Source of the DNA: RBG-16-64-43 sp035288225
GTDB taxonomy: Bacteria > Chloroflexota > Anaerolineae > Anaerolineales > RBG-16-64-43
Reading direction: 5' to 3'
Assembly (NCBI GenBank): GCA_035288225.1
Contig: DATEAT010000052.1
Coordinates: 1-64,000 of the forward strand
Length of the DNA stretch: 64,000 nucleotides
In this document: positions 16,628 through 25,318 of the stretch, one piece after another
Numbering within the stretch: the first letter of the stretch is position 1
Layout of the letters: the number at the start of each line of letters is the position of its first letter
Translations under genes and position numbers: made by a program
Notes under the pieces: generated by a model
Databases searched by the model: none
Told to the model about the DNA's origin: nothing
The model's input: only the letters and a program-made list of their open reading frames with translations

Positions 16628-18666
16628 TCCGCAATCTCCAGGTGGGATGGGTTAGTGTGGCTTTGCCGCGGCCGCGCCCGTGCGGCGGTTCGCGGGGCAG
16701 GAAGCTCGCCCTGCAAATGAGGGAAGGCGTCGCTTGCGTGCGGCATGGCGAGTGCCGCGACGAACTGATCTTGAAAGGTGGGCTCGGTGGCCGTCTGCAC
16801 GTGCTCCACCCAGCTCGCCAGCCGCTCCGCCTCCACTCGCTGCTCGCGGTCCAGCAGGGCAATGCGCGCTCCGTCGCCCGCCGAATTGCCCACGGCCTGA
16901 ACGCGCTCCAACTCGCAGTCTGGGATCATGCCCAGGATCATCGCATGGCGCGGGCTGATGTAACTGCCAAAGGCCCCGGCCAGCGCGATACGATCGACGT
17001 GTGCGACACCCTGATGTTCCATGAGCAGCCGCACGCCGGCATACAGCGCCGCCTTGGCCAATTGAATCGCGCGGACGTCGCTTTGGGTGACCACGATCGG
17101 CGCGCCGGTAGCGGTTTGCGCGGCGTCCGCGAGCACGTAGCGCCCGGTGCGGCCTTCGAATTGCACGCGCGGCGAACGCTCGGCGGCCTGTTCGTCGAAG
17201 CGGCCGTCGGAGGTGATAATGCCGGCCAGGAACATTTCCGCCACGGCCTCGATGATGCCGCTGCCGCAGATGCCGGTAGCGCGCGCCTGGCCAGGCACTT
17301 CGTCCGCGGCCTGCGGCTCCACCCAGGCCTCATGGCCGATGACCTTGAAGCGCGGCTCGAGCGTGGCGCGGTCGATGCGCACGCGCTCGATGGCGCCCGG
17401 CGCAGCGCGCTGGCCATGGGTGATTTGCGCACCCTCGAATGCCGGCCCGGTCGGGCTTGAGGCGCACATCATTCGCGTGCGGTTGCCGAGCGAGATCTCG
17501 GCGTTGGTCCCCACGTCGATGAGCAGCATCGCTTCATCTTGCTTGTGCGGCGCCTCGGCCAAAAGGGCCGCCACGTGATCGGCTCCCACATGCCCGGCGA
17601 TACACGGCAGCACATGCACGCGCGCGCCGCGATGGAACGCCAGCCCCAGGTCGCGCGCCTTCATGTCGAGCGGTCCGGAGGTAGCCAGCGCGAACGGCGC
17701 ACCGCCCAGCTCAACCGGGTCGAGGCCGAGCAGCAGGTGATGCATGATGCTGTTGCCCACCAGCACGCTGTCGACGATCTCGCCCGCGGTGAAGCCGGCC
17801 CGCACGGCGGCCTTCTCGGCCAATTCGTTGATCGCGCGGATGACCGCACGGTGCATACGCGCCACGCCTTGCGGCTCGCTCATGCCGTACGACACCCGGC
17901 TCATCAGGTCTTCGCCGAAGCGCACCTGAGGATTCATCATCGATTCGCTGGCAAGCACGGCGCCGGTGCGCAAATCGCACAGGTGGGCTGCAATGGTCGT
18001 CGATCCTACATCCACCGCCAGGCCGACCAGCCGCTCCACATAACCGGGCTCGATGCGCAGCACCTCGCGCTCGTCCCACAGGGTGAGGGTCAGCGTGCTT
18101 CCGCCGCGGCGCAGCGCCGGTTGCAGGCTGGGCAGCACGGCCGTGTCGAGCACCGGCGACGCGATCTGCCATTGTTCACGCAGCGCCTGCTCCACCCTTT
18201 GCCAATCCCCGCGATGGTCGCCCAGGCTGGCCGGGGTCACTTCTATATAGATGAGCCGCACTGCGGGCTGAATGGTTATCGTGCGCTCGGTGGCCTCTTT
18301 GGCGATGACCTGTTTGCGCGCCTGGCTTTCCTCCGGCACGCTGACCAGCACTTCGCCCTGCACGCGGGCGGCACAGGCCAGCCGTCGGCCGTGTATATCG
18401 AATTTGGCCGCGCAGGCGATCTCTTGCGCCTCGGGCGGCGAGAGGTGACGTGCGGCGGAGGTGAGGCCGTGCTTCTCGTAGCGCCCTTCTTCCACAACGA
18501 CCTGGCACTTGCCGCAGGTCTGCTTGCCGCCGCAAATCGATTCGAGATCCACCCCCAGTGAGCGGCAGGCGGTGAGCAGGTCGGTCCCCTCGGCGATGAG
18601 CCCGCGCCGCCCAGAAGGCACGAGCACGAGCTGGTGTTCGCGGGTTGAGGTTGGCTTGTCGGTCAC
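16624..18666 (-). CDS. RamA-like corrinoid activation protein (2Fe-2S ferredoxin plus ASKHA/DUF4445)
   Basis: The protein has an N-terminal plant-type 2Fe-2S domain (CGGKQTCGKC at residues 45-54, fourth Cys near residue 98) and a large actin-like ATPase region with VGLAVDVGSTTIA, DVGTNAEISLG and GICGSGIIEA. This is the RACo/RamA family, which uses ATP to reduce the inactive Co(II) corrinoid. I chose the GTG at 18666 because the family usually has about 10 residues before the first strand; a GTG at 18726 would add 20 residues. It overlaps the corrinoid gene by 4 bp. A basic, Pro-rich tail of about 30 residues follows the domain. Confidence 0.9.
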   Translation of the reverse strand: MTDKPTSTREHQLVLVPSGRRGLIAEGTDLLTACRSLGVDLESICGGKQTCGKCQVVVEEGRYEKHGLTSAARHLSPPEAQEIACAAKFDIHGRRLACAARVQGEVLVSVPEESQARKQVIAKEATERTITIQPAVRLIYIEVTPASLGDHRGDWQRVEQALREQWQIASPVLDTAVLPSLQPALRRGGSTLTLTLWDEREVLRIEPGYVERLVGLAVDVGSTTIAAHLCDLRTGAVLASESMMNPQVRFGEDLMSRVSYGMSEPQGVARMHRAVIRAINELAEKAAVRAGFTAGEIVDSVLVGNSIMHHLLLGLDPVELGGAPFALATSGPLDMKARDLGLAFHRGARVHVLPCIAGHVGADHVAALLAEAPHKQDEAMLLIDVGTNAEISLGNRTRMMCASSPTGPAFEGAQITHGQRAAPGAIERVRIDRATLEPRFKVIGHEAWVEPQAADEVPGQARATGICGSGIIEAVAEMFLAGIITSDGRFDEQAAERSPRVQFEGRTGRYVLADAAQTATGAPIVVTQSDVRAIQLAKAALYAGVRLLMEHQGVAHVDRIALAGAFGSYISPRHAMILGMIPDCELERVQAVGNSAGDGARIALLDREQRVEAERLASWVEHVQTATEPTFQDQFVAALAMPHASDAFPHLQGELPAPRTAARARPRQSHTNPSHLEIAE

Positions 18667-18746
18667 AGTGTCATCCGTCCCATATCGATGGGTATGCGTT
18701 GAGGGCCGGGCCTGCCCCTCCCCCACTCACGGCCTCGCGGCATCTG

Positions 18747-20267
18747 TCAGCTGCTCTGGCCGGCCGCTTCACGTCGCCGCCGTTCAGTGCGCTCACGCCG
18801 GGCGGTCGGCGCGGCGCGCGTCCAGCCTTCGGGCGGGCGCGAGTCCCCGGCCACCAGACCCGCGAATTTGGCGCGCACGCGCGCCTCGACCTCCGGAGCA
18901 AATACCGCCGGGTTGTCGCGGGTCAGGATCTCTTGCACTTTGCGCATCGCGCGCGCCTGTGAATCCAAGGCGCCGCGCTCGATCCACTGGGCGCGTGCGT
19001 CGCGATCCGAAATCTCGGGCAGGAAGGCGGCCGTCTTCATGCGCTCCAATGTGTGCACGTTGTCCATGAACATGCCCGCCGGCCCCACCTCGCGAATCAG
19101 ATCGAGCGCCAGGTTGTCCTCGCTGAATTCAAGCCCGCGCTTGGCCCGCTTGGCCATCATGAAGATTTCGTCGTCGATGGCCGCCTTGGCATAATCGAAT
19201 GCCATCAACGCGTCGAGCAACCCGCCGGTATTGAACATATCCACGCCGGCCGCCAGGCCAAGCGCCAGCGACATGCCGGTCTCGTAGCCAGACTGGGCGT
19301 CGTTGAGTTTGGAGTTGGTCAGCCCAATGTAGCCGCCGTTGGGCACATTGTAGAAGCGCGCCATCTGCGCGTGCCCCACGAAGAGCACGCCGGTCTCGAT
19401 CGCGCCCGGGGCGTAGGCCCCGCTGCGCATATCGGCCACGGTAGGCAATGTGGCGTAGATCGTGGCTTTGCCGGGTCGCACCATTTGCTCGAGAACCGCC
19501 GCGGCCAGGAATTCCGCATTGCCCTGGGCCAAAGACCCCAGGAGAGTCAGCGGGGAGGTGAGCCCGGCGTTAGGAACAATGGTCGGGTAGCACGGCAATC
19601 CTTGCTCGGTGTAATAGATGAGCATCTGCGTCGAATCGAAATCCATTGTCAGCGGCGAAACCACCGGGCAGTAGTGATGTGTCACGAAAGGATGTGCACG
19701 GTAGGCAGCTTCGCTTCCGGCGATGGTGAACGCCAGTTGCAGGATCTTCTCGGTGTCCTCAGGCGGTCCGCTGCCGCGCACCGGCTTGGCGCAGTTCTTG
19801 AGCGCGGCATAGAAGCGGGTAAGGCTGAACATGCCCGCCGGGGCGTCTTCGGCTAGAGTCGAAATGGAAAAGACGTCGTACCCCGGGAGTTCGTTCACCA
19901 GGTGGGCGATGCGCGCCAGGTCTTCCGAGCGCGCGCGTCGTTCCTGCCCGGTCAGCGGGTCGATAATGTTCGGCGCCGAACTGCCGGTGACCATCACTGG
20001 GCTGTCGTCCGGGATCGTCCGGTCGAAGCGCGGATCGCGGCCGCCAAAGGTGAAGGTGGGCGGGATCGAGGCGCGGAACTCTTCAACCACGGCACGTGGG
20101 AAGTGCATGATCTCCGTCCCGGGCTGCGGCCGGCAACCATGCGCAGCAAGAATCTCACGCGCTTGGGCATTGCGGATGAGCAGCCCCACCTCGTCGAGAA
20201 TCTCCAGCGAGGCCTCGTGAACGCGTAGCACCTGCTCGCGGCTCAGCAATTCGTAGTGTTGGGTCAT
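18747..20267 (-). CDS. Trimethylamine methyltransferase (MttB) family protein, non-pyrrolysine type
   Basis: The 506-residue protein is an MttB-superfamily TIM barrel: HEASLEILDEVGL start, FGGRDPRFDR, VTGSSAPNIIDPLTG, and the VSPLTMDFDSTQMLIYY core. The frame is continuous with no in-frame TAG, so it is not a pyrrolysine enzyme. Non-Pyl members such as MtgB demethylate glycine betaine or other quaternary amines and pass the methyl group to a corrinoid protein. The true substrate here is unknown. The last 35 residues are a basic tail. It is the first enzyme gene after the regulator, 51 bp away. Confidence 0.9.
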   Translation of the reverse strand: MTQHYELLSREQVLRVHEASLEILDEVGLLIRNAQAREILAAHGCRPQPGTEIMHFPRAVVEEFRASIPPTFTFGGRDPRFDRTIPDDSPVMVTGSSAPNIIDPLTGQERRARSEDLARIAHLVNELPGYDVFSISTLAEDAPAGMFSLTRFYAALKNCAKPVRGSGPPEDTEKILQLAFTIAGSEAAYRAHPFVTHHYCPVVSPLTMDFDSTQMLIYYTEQGLPCYPTIVPNAGLTSPLTLLGSLAQGNAEFLAAAVLEQMVRPGKATIYATLPTVADMRSGAYAPGAIETGVLFVGHAQMARFYNVPNGGYIGLTNSKLNDAQSGYETGMSLALGLAAGVDMFNTGGLLDALMAFDYAKAAIDDEIFMMAKRAKRGLEFSEDNLALDLIREVGPAGMFMDNVHTLERMKTAAFLPEISDRDARAQWIERGALDSQARAMRKVQEILTRDNPAVFAPEVEARVRAKFAGLVAGDSRPPEGWTRAAPTARRERTERRRREAAGQSS

Positions 20268-20318
20268 CGCCTCGTCCCTCTCTCACCGCGCGGAGTGCTC
20301 GCCTCCCGCGGCGCAGGT

Positions 20319-21107
20319 CTATAGAGCCAGCGCCGCCGTCTCGGTGACGAATTGAAAACGGTCCCCCCGGTAGTGGTCCTCGCCGTGGTCCACCGGCGCG
20401 CCCAGAACATCATATGAAAGCCGGCGCTCAAGCATCAGCGGTGCGCTCAACGGCACGAGCAATTGCTCCGACTCGTACGCGGTGGCCAGCACCGCCTCCA
20501 GGCTGAGGCGCGCGCGATGCACATCGACCCCGTAGTGCTCATGCAGCACCTCGTACAACGAGTGCTGCTCGAGATCGTATCGCGCCAGGCGCGCAAAGCG
20601 CATGATCGGAAGCGTATAGTGCTCGAGCAGCACCGGCTGACCGTTGAGGAATCGCAGCCGGCGGATGTCGTAGATGGGTGCAAATGCCGGCAGGCGCAGC
20701 GCCGCCGCTAGAGCTGCGCCGCACGGCCGCTCCTCAAACGAGACCACCTTCGCTCCCGGCGTGAAGCCTTGCTCGCGCATGCGTTTGGTGAACGAGACGA
20801 GTTGCCCGGCCTGGCGCTCGATCTTGCGGTCGGCGATGTACGTACCGGCACCCTGGCGGCGCGCGAGCAGCCCCTGCGCCTCGAGCATCTCCAAAGCACG
20901 GCGCAACGTCATGCGGTTCACCCCAAGCATCTGGCTCAGATCGCGCTCGGGCGGCAAGCGATCGCCAGGAGCGAGGCGACCCGAATCGACCCAGGTTAGA
21001 AGTCCTTCTGCGATTTGAATGTAGAGAGGCACGCCGGCCACCAGGCGGTTGACCGGTTTGAGCTGGAGAGGATTGAGCGAGGTGTATTCGGCCTTTGGAG
21101 AAGCCAT
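20319..21107 (-). CDS. GntR-family transcriptional regulator, HutC/UTRA type
   Basis: The 262-residue protein has an N-terminal winged helix (YIQIAEGLLTWVDSG, then LPPERDLSQMLGVNRMTLRR, which is the recognition region) and a C-terminal UTRA ligand-binding domain. It is the first gene of the methyltransferase operon and a perfect palindrome lies 28 bp upstream of its start. It therefore probably represses the operon, itself included, until a methylated amine or a derived metabolite binds. The effector is not identifiable from sequence. Confidence 0.93.
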   Translation of the reverse strand: MASPKAEYTSLNPLQLKPVNRLVAGVPLYIQIAEGLLTWVDSGRLAPGDRLPPERDLSQMLGVNRMTLRRALEMLEAQGLLARRQGAGTYIADRKIERQAGQLVSFTKRMREQGFTPGAKVVSFEERPCGAALAAALRLPAFAPIYDIRRLRFLNGQPVLLEHYTLPIMRFARLARYDLEQHSLYEVLHEHYGVDVHRARLSLEAVLATAYESEQLLVPLSAPLMLERRLSYDVLGAPVDHGEDHYRGDRFQFVTETAALAL

Positions 21108-21135
21108 TTGTGTCTCTTGGAACTAATTGGTCTGG

Positions 21136-21147
21136 TGGTATATACCA
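21136..21147. promoter_or_regulatory. Probable GntR operator upstream of the corrinoid operon
   Basis: TGGTATATACCA is a perfect 12-bp palindrome, 28 bp upstream of the regulator start. It matches the TGGT-N4-ACCA pattern bound by HutC-subfamily GntR proteins. A further half-site ATTGGT lies at 21126-21131. Confidence 0.7.
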
Positions 21148-21690
21148 ATCTCGGGGACAGGATAGCATGGGTGGACTTCTGTGTCAACTCACTGATCCCG
21201 CCCCCTCTCTCGGGCGGCGAGTCGTCGCGTTTCTCCGACGAGCGCGAACTTTGTGTCTTCGAATCCCGCTGAGCCAGATCGATGGGGCCGCGCTTTTCTC
21301 TTCGCCCCTTCGCACTTCGTGCGCATCCACCCTGGTTCTCGCCGGCACGGTTCAACACCCTGCCGAGGGGCGATCTGCCTCACAGGTTCCCTCTCCGTAC
21401 GAGTGGTTGAAAGGATTCGAGCGATTCGCACCAGGACGTGGTGGCCTAACCGCGGATGCGGGCAAAGTGTCCGTAATCGGGTTGCTGATGTGACGGAGGC
21501 CGGGGCGCCGACGTTCGAAAGATCGAGGCCGGACCCTCGTACGGAAGGATTCGGGGGGGCCAATGACCTCGCGGGTGGCTCGGATTGGACCGTTGGGGGT
21601 CCCTCGTGCGATGCACGCCCAGAGGCGGCCGCCCGATAACAGAAAGGAGGCCGCAGCCGAAAAGGTCCGGCTGGAGCCTCCATTCGTTCG
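21148..21690. other. Intergenic region without a supported gene
   Basis: Between the GntR operator and tRNA-Asp I see no ORF with family resemblance, no clear terminator and no repeat shared with the other intergenic regions. Frames that cross it on the minus strand read through the tRNA and are not credible. The promoter of the corrinoid operon must lie in the first part of this region. Confidence 0.5.
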
Positions 21691-21768
21691 TGGCGGGAGC
21701 GACGGGATTCGAACCCGCGGTCTCGGCCTTGACAGGGCCGCGTGTTAGGCCAGCTACACCACGCCCCC
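21691..21768 (-). tRNA. tRNA-Asp (GTC)
   Basis: The minus strand folds as a cloverleaf. The acceptor stem GGGGGCG pairs with CGCTCCC (one G-U). The anticodon stem CGGCC/GGCCG holds the loop CTGTCAA with anticodon GTC, and the T arm is GCGGG-TTCGAAT-CCCGT. The discriminator is G and the CCA end is encoded (21691-21693). Confidence 0.95.
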
Positions 21769-21779
21769 GAGTGCCGCGC

Positions 21780-21809
21780 ATCATACCATACCCCGCGCTG
21801 GGCCGTCAA
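21780..21809 (-). promoter_or_regulatory. Promoter of tRNA-Asp
   Basis: On the minus strand, TTGACG (21804-21809) and TATGAT (21780-21785) are separated by 18 bp and end 12 bp before the tRNA 5' end. Confidence 0.65.
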
Positions 21810-21905
21810 TCCAACCTTAGGTACAATCAAGGGGGGCGGCGCAAATTTGCCAGGTGCCGTCCGCGAGATTCGTTATGATGCCCATGCCAACCGCCCCGTT
21901 GCCGC

Positions 21906-22871
21906 ATGTCATCTTCTAACCCAGCCCCCGCCTACCTGCGCCTCGGGCGCAAGACGGCTCTCGCCGAGCGGGCCAAGCGCGCCCGCGCGCACCTTTCGGC
22001 GTGCGACCTATGCCCGCGCAATTGCGGCGCCGATCGCACTCGCGAAGCCGGCACATGCCGCACCGGACGCGCCGCGCGCATGCTGGCCTACATCCCCAAC
22101 TTCCACGAAGAGGCGACCATCGTCGGATCGCGCGGCTCGGGCGCGATTCTCTTCGCCGGCGGCGAATTGCGCAAACCCGGCGCGCCGCTTAACGAACAGC
22201 GCCCGATGGCCTTCAGCCATGAAAGCTCAGAGCGCGAGGTAACACCCGCCGAACTGGCAGCGTGCATGCTTGAGCTGCAAACCGCTGGCTGCCACAACAT
22301 CAATCTGGTCAACCCCAGCCATGTCGTGGCACAGATCCTCGAGGCCTTGGCAATCGCCGCCCGCCAAGGTCTGACTGTGCCGCTGGTATACAACTCAAAC
22401 GGATACGACGCAGCGCAGGCCCTGGCCTTGCTCGAGGGGGTTGTCGACATCTACGCCCCGGAGATGCGCTTCGGTTATACACGCGAGGCGCGCCGCTTCC
22501 TCGACGTGCGCGACTACCCACTTATCAACCGCGCCGCACTGCGTGAGATGCACCGCCAGGTGGGCGATCTGGTGGTGAGCGATGACGGCTCCGCCATACG
22601 CGGGCTGCTTGTGCGCCACGTGGTGCTGCCTAACCGCCTGGCTGGCACATCCTACGTTGTCCGCTTTCTGGCGCGCCAGATATCACCCCATACGTATCTC
22701 CATCTGGTCGACGACTTCCGGCCCACGCGCAGCGCCAAGGGACTTGGCGATTTGTATCGCAAGATCACGCCGCGCGAATTAGAGAGCGCTAAGACCTTGG
22801 CCAGCGAAGCGGGCTTGCATCGGTTCGGACGCATCGCGCACATCGAGCGCGGCCCAACGATTGCCGTGTAA
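21906..22871 (+). CDS. PflA-like radical SAM paralogue lacking the cluster cysteines
   Basis: The 321-residue protein aligns along its length with the next gene: N-terminal CDLCPRNCGADRT...GTC cysteine motif (Cys33, 36, 40, 51), GCHNINLVNPSHVVAQILEA, LPLIN and VVLPNRLAGT segments. Where the next protein has the radical SAM motif CNLRCQFC, this one has GELRKPGA: the three Cys are replaced by Gly86, Lys90 and Ala93. It therefore cannot hold the SAM-binding 4Fe-4S cluster. The frame is intact and otherwise well conserved, so it looks like a maintained pseudoenzyme rather than a decaying gene. It may partner the active paralogue downstream. Confidence 0.85.
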   Translation: MSSSNPAPAYLRLGRKTALAERAKRARAHLSACDLCPRNCGADRTREAGTCRTGRAARMLAYIPNFHEEATIVGSRGSGAILFAGGELRKPGAPLNEQRPMAFSHESSEREVTPAELAACMLELQTAGCHNINLVNPSHVVAQILEALAIAARQGLTVPLVYNSNGYDAAQALALLEGVVDIYAPEMRFGYTREARRFLDVRDYPLINRAALREMHRQVGDLVVSDDGSAIRGLLVRHVVLPNRLAGTSYVVRFLARQISPHTYLHLVDDFRPTRSAKGLGDLYRKITPRELESAKTLASEAGLHRFGRIAHIERGPTIAV

Positions 22872-22896
22872 GCGGCGCACCGGGCGGCAGCCGCCC

Positions 22897-23799
22897 ATGA
22901 CCAAAACCCCCGCGTATCTCACTCTGCACCGCTCTGGAGAACTGGGCGCGCGCGCCCGGGAGGCCGCCGGCCGTCTCACCTCCTGCGATCTGTGCCCGCG
23001 CCGCTGCCGGGTGGATCGCACAACGCACGCCGGCACCTGCCGCATCGGGCGCTGGGCGCGCGTCGCCTCCTTTGCGCCTCACTTCGGCGAGGAAGCCCCT
23101 CTCACCGGGCATCATGGCTCGGGCACGATTTTCTTTTCCGGCTGCAACCTGCGCTGCCAGTTCTGCCAGAACCACACCATCAGCCAGAGCCCCGATGCGC
23201 CGGAAGTCGATGCCGGCGAACTGGCCGCGATGATGCTTCACATGCAGGAGCTCGGTTGCCACAACATCAACCTGGTCTCGCCGAGCCACGTGGTGGCGCA
23301 GATACTCGAAGCGGTGCACCTGGCCGCGCACCAGGGGCTGCGCCTCCCGCTGGTCTACAACAGTGGCGGATACGATTGCCTCGAGGCGCTGCACCTGCTC
23401 GAGGGCGTGATTGATATCTACATGCCGGATATGAAGTATTCCGACGCGCGGGTCGGGCTGGCTTACTCGCACGCCGCCGATTATCCGGCCGTCAATCGGG
23501 GCGCCGTGAAAGAGATGCATCGCCAGGTTGGGGATTTGGTGCTGGATCCCGAGGGCCTGGCCGTGCGTGGGCTGCTGGTTCGGCATCTTGTCCTACCCAA
23601 CAATCTGGCGGGGACTCGTCAGATCGCACGCTTTCTCGCGCACTCGATCTCCCGCGCGACGTATCTGAACCTGATGGACCAGTACCGCCCGGACTATCGC
23701 GCGGGCCAGCACGCCGACATCTGCCGCCCGCTGACCCAGGAAGAGTATGCGCGGGCACGGTCGGCCGCCGAAGCCGCCGGCCTCACCCGCTTCGCGTGA
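22897..23799 (+). CDS. Radical SAM protein, PflA-like (pyruvate formate-lyase activase-related)
   Basis: The 300-residue protein has the N-terminal CDLCPRRC...GTC motif (Cys30, 33, 37, 48) and the SAM-cluster motif CNLRCQFC (Cys83, 87, 90). It belongs to the PflA-like group of stand-alone radical SAM proteins of unknown substrate. The ATG at 22897 is preferred over the TTG-type starts upstream because it begins 25 bp after the stop of the cysteine-less paralogue and aligns with that protein's start. The two genes are probably one transcript ending at the terminator at 23830. Confidence 0.88.
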   Translation: MTKTPAYLTLHRSGELGARAREAAGRLTSCDLCPRRCRVDRTTHAGTCRIGRWARVASFAPHFGEEAPLTGHHGSGTIFFSGCNLRCQFCQNHTISQSPDAPEVDAGELAAMMLHMQELGCHNINLVSPSHVVAQILEAVHLAAHQGLRLPLVYNSGGYDCLEALHLLEGVIDIYMPDMKYSDARVGLAYSHAADYPAVNRGAVKEMHRQVGDLVLDPEGLAVRGLLVRHLVLPNNLAGTRQIARFLAHSISRATYLNLMDQYRPDYRAGQHADICRPLTQEEYARARSAAEAAGLTRFA

Positions 23800-23829
23800 T
23801 CCCCGCACGCCGGGTGGTCATTCCACACG

Positions 23830-23860
23830 CCCACCGACACTCTCGGTGGGTCGCTCTTTG
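23830..23860 (+). terminator. Rho-independent terminator after the radical SAM pair
   Basis: The 8-bp stem CCCACCGA/TCGGTGGG with loop CACTC is followed by TCGCTCTTT on the plus strand, 30 bp after the stop codon. Confidence 0.75.
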
Positions 23861-23958
23861 TAGAGGACCCGGCGCGCGGTAGAATGCCGCGTGCCTAGCG
23901 TTCGCAATGCGCCATGTCTCGCGGCACGTAAGACCGGTGAGCGAGGGAATGAGGAACT

Positions 23959-24807
23959 ATGACCACGAATCCGAAACGGTTGTTGGCCGTGCTGGCCCAT
24001 CCGGACGACGAAACCTTCGGCACCGGGGGCACGCTGGCCCTTTACGCGCGCTTGGGCGTGGAAGTGCATCTTGCCTGCGCCACGGCCGGCGAGGTGGGCG
24101 AGGCTCCCCCGGACCTCAAAGGCTTTGCCTCGGTCGGCGAGATGCGAAAATCAGAGCTGCGTTGTGCGGCCCAGACGCTCGGCCTGACCCAGGTGCACTT
24201 CCTGGGTTATCGCGATTCGGGAATGCCCGGCTCGCCTGACAATCTCCACCCACAGGCGCTGGCTGCCGCGCCCCTCGAAAAGGTGGCGCGCGAGGTCGCG
24301 GCGCTCATCCGCCGAATCCGCCCGCAAGTTGTGATTACTTTCGACCCGATCGGCGGTTATCGGCACCCCGATCACATCGCGATTCATAACGCGACGGTCG
24401 CCGCCTTTCGCATCGCCGGCGACGATAAGATCGTGCTCGACGGGCTGCCCGCCTTTGCACCGCAGAAGCTGTACTTCCACACCTTTGGGCGCGGCTTCCT
24501 GCGCCTGGCCGTGCGATTGCTGCCACTCTTCGGCCGAGACCCACATCATTTCGGCAAGAACGGCGATATCGATCTGACCTCATTCGCGGGTGTTGATTTT
24601 CCGGTGCACGCCTCGGTATCGATCCGGCGAGTCATGAAGCTCAAAGAAGAAGCCTCCGCCTGCCATTCCAGCCAGGGCGGCGGACGCATGTTGGGGCCGC
24701 TGGCTTTCCTGCAGCGCTGGCTCGCTGCCAGCGAGCACTACATGCGCGCAGTTCCTGCGCCTGTGCCGGGACGCCGCGAGCGTGATTTGTTCGAGGGCGT
24801 GACCTGA
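23959..24807 (+). CDS. PIG-L/LmbE family zinc deacetylase
   Basis: The 282-residue protein has the family's zinc motif AHPDDE (residues 13-18) and the downstream HPDH motif (near residue 136). These enzymes remove N-acetyl groups from sugars or thiol precursors such as GlcNAc-inositol (mycothiol/bacillithiol type); the substrate here is unknown. It is monocistronic, with a terminator before it and a repeat region after it. A TAGAAT hexamer lies about 80 bp upstream. Confidence 0.88.
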   Translation: MTTNPKRLLAVLAHPDDETFGTGGTLALYARLGVEVHLACATAGEVGEAPPDLKGFASVGEMRKSELRCAAQTLGLTQVHFLGYRDSGMPGSPDNLHPQALAAAPLEKVAREVAALIRRIRPQVVITFDPIGGYRHPDHIAIHNATVAAFRIAGDDKIVLDGLPAFAPQKLYFHTFGRGFLRLAVRLLPLFGRDPHHFGKNGDIDLTSFAGVDFPVHASVSIRRVMKLKEEASACHSSQGGGRMLGPLAFLQRWLAASEHYMRAVPAPVPGRRERDLFEGVT

Positions 24808-24826
24808 GGCCAAGCGATCATGTGCG

Positions 24827-25242
24827 AGAGGGCATAGCACGCCTTACACTTGGCCGCCCGCGGACGGCACACGCCCAAATCCCCGCGCACGAAGGATGCG
24901 CGCGGCGCAGCCTCGCGAGCTGCTCCGGCGTTTCGGCCATTCCATGCCTCCTCCATGTCATTCCGAGGGGCAAAGCCCCGGGAAATCTCGACTGGCGATA
25001 GGAGAGAGGATTGCGGGCAAGGCGTAGCCTCTCCCGCGTAGGGGCACGCCATGGCGTGCCCCAACAGGGATGAGGGGAAGATGTCATTGTCGGCCTCGGC
25101 GGGTTCCGGGGTGAAGCAATGTTGGAGCGGCGAATTTCGCGACCACGGGGTAATGGGGAACAGGAAGTAGGCCGGATCGCGCGCAGCCCACTCGCTCACG
25201 CAAGGCGCTCTGGTTTCCCGCTAGGTACACGCGGGAATGACG
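24827..25242. repeat. Intergenic repeat mosaic between lmbE-like and acyl-CoA dehydrogenase genes
   Basis: The whole gap 24808-25318 has no supported gene. It holds element A inverted (24827-24890), element C starting GTCATTCCGAGGGGC with a GGGGCAAAGCCCC palindrome and running to GGCGATAGGAGAG (24957-25008), element B with the palindrome GGGGCACGCCATGGCGTGCC (25041-25070), and an inverted GTCATTCCCGCG-type repeat (25214-25242). The flanking genes converge here. Confidence 0.75.
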
Positions 25243-25318
25243 AACATGAGAACACAGATCAGAGAGGAACCGCCTGGGGATTGCCGGGCGGCTGTAGCTC
25301 ATTCACGCGCGGATATCC

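Noticed and set aside
18747..20267. Pyrrolysine codon in the MttB-family gene
   Set aside because: The frame is open from start to stop without any in-frame TAG.
21189..21830. Minus-strand open frame of 213 codons
   Set aside because: It reads through the tRNA-Asp gene, and its middle is the typical spurious translation of a tRNA.
24827..25242. CRISPR array
   Set aside because: The repeats are few, differ in sequence and orientation, and are not evenly spaced; no cas genes are near.
25288..25318. tRNA-like start GGGCGGCTGTAGCTCA
   Set aside because: It resembles a tRNA 5' end, but no anticodon arm or T arm follows before the acyl-CoA dehydrogenase gene.
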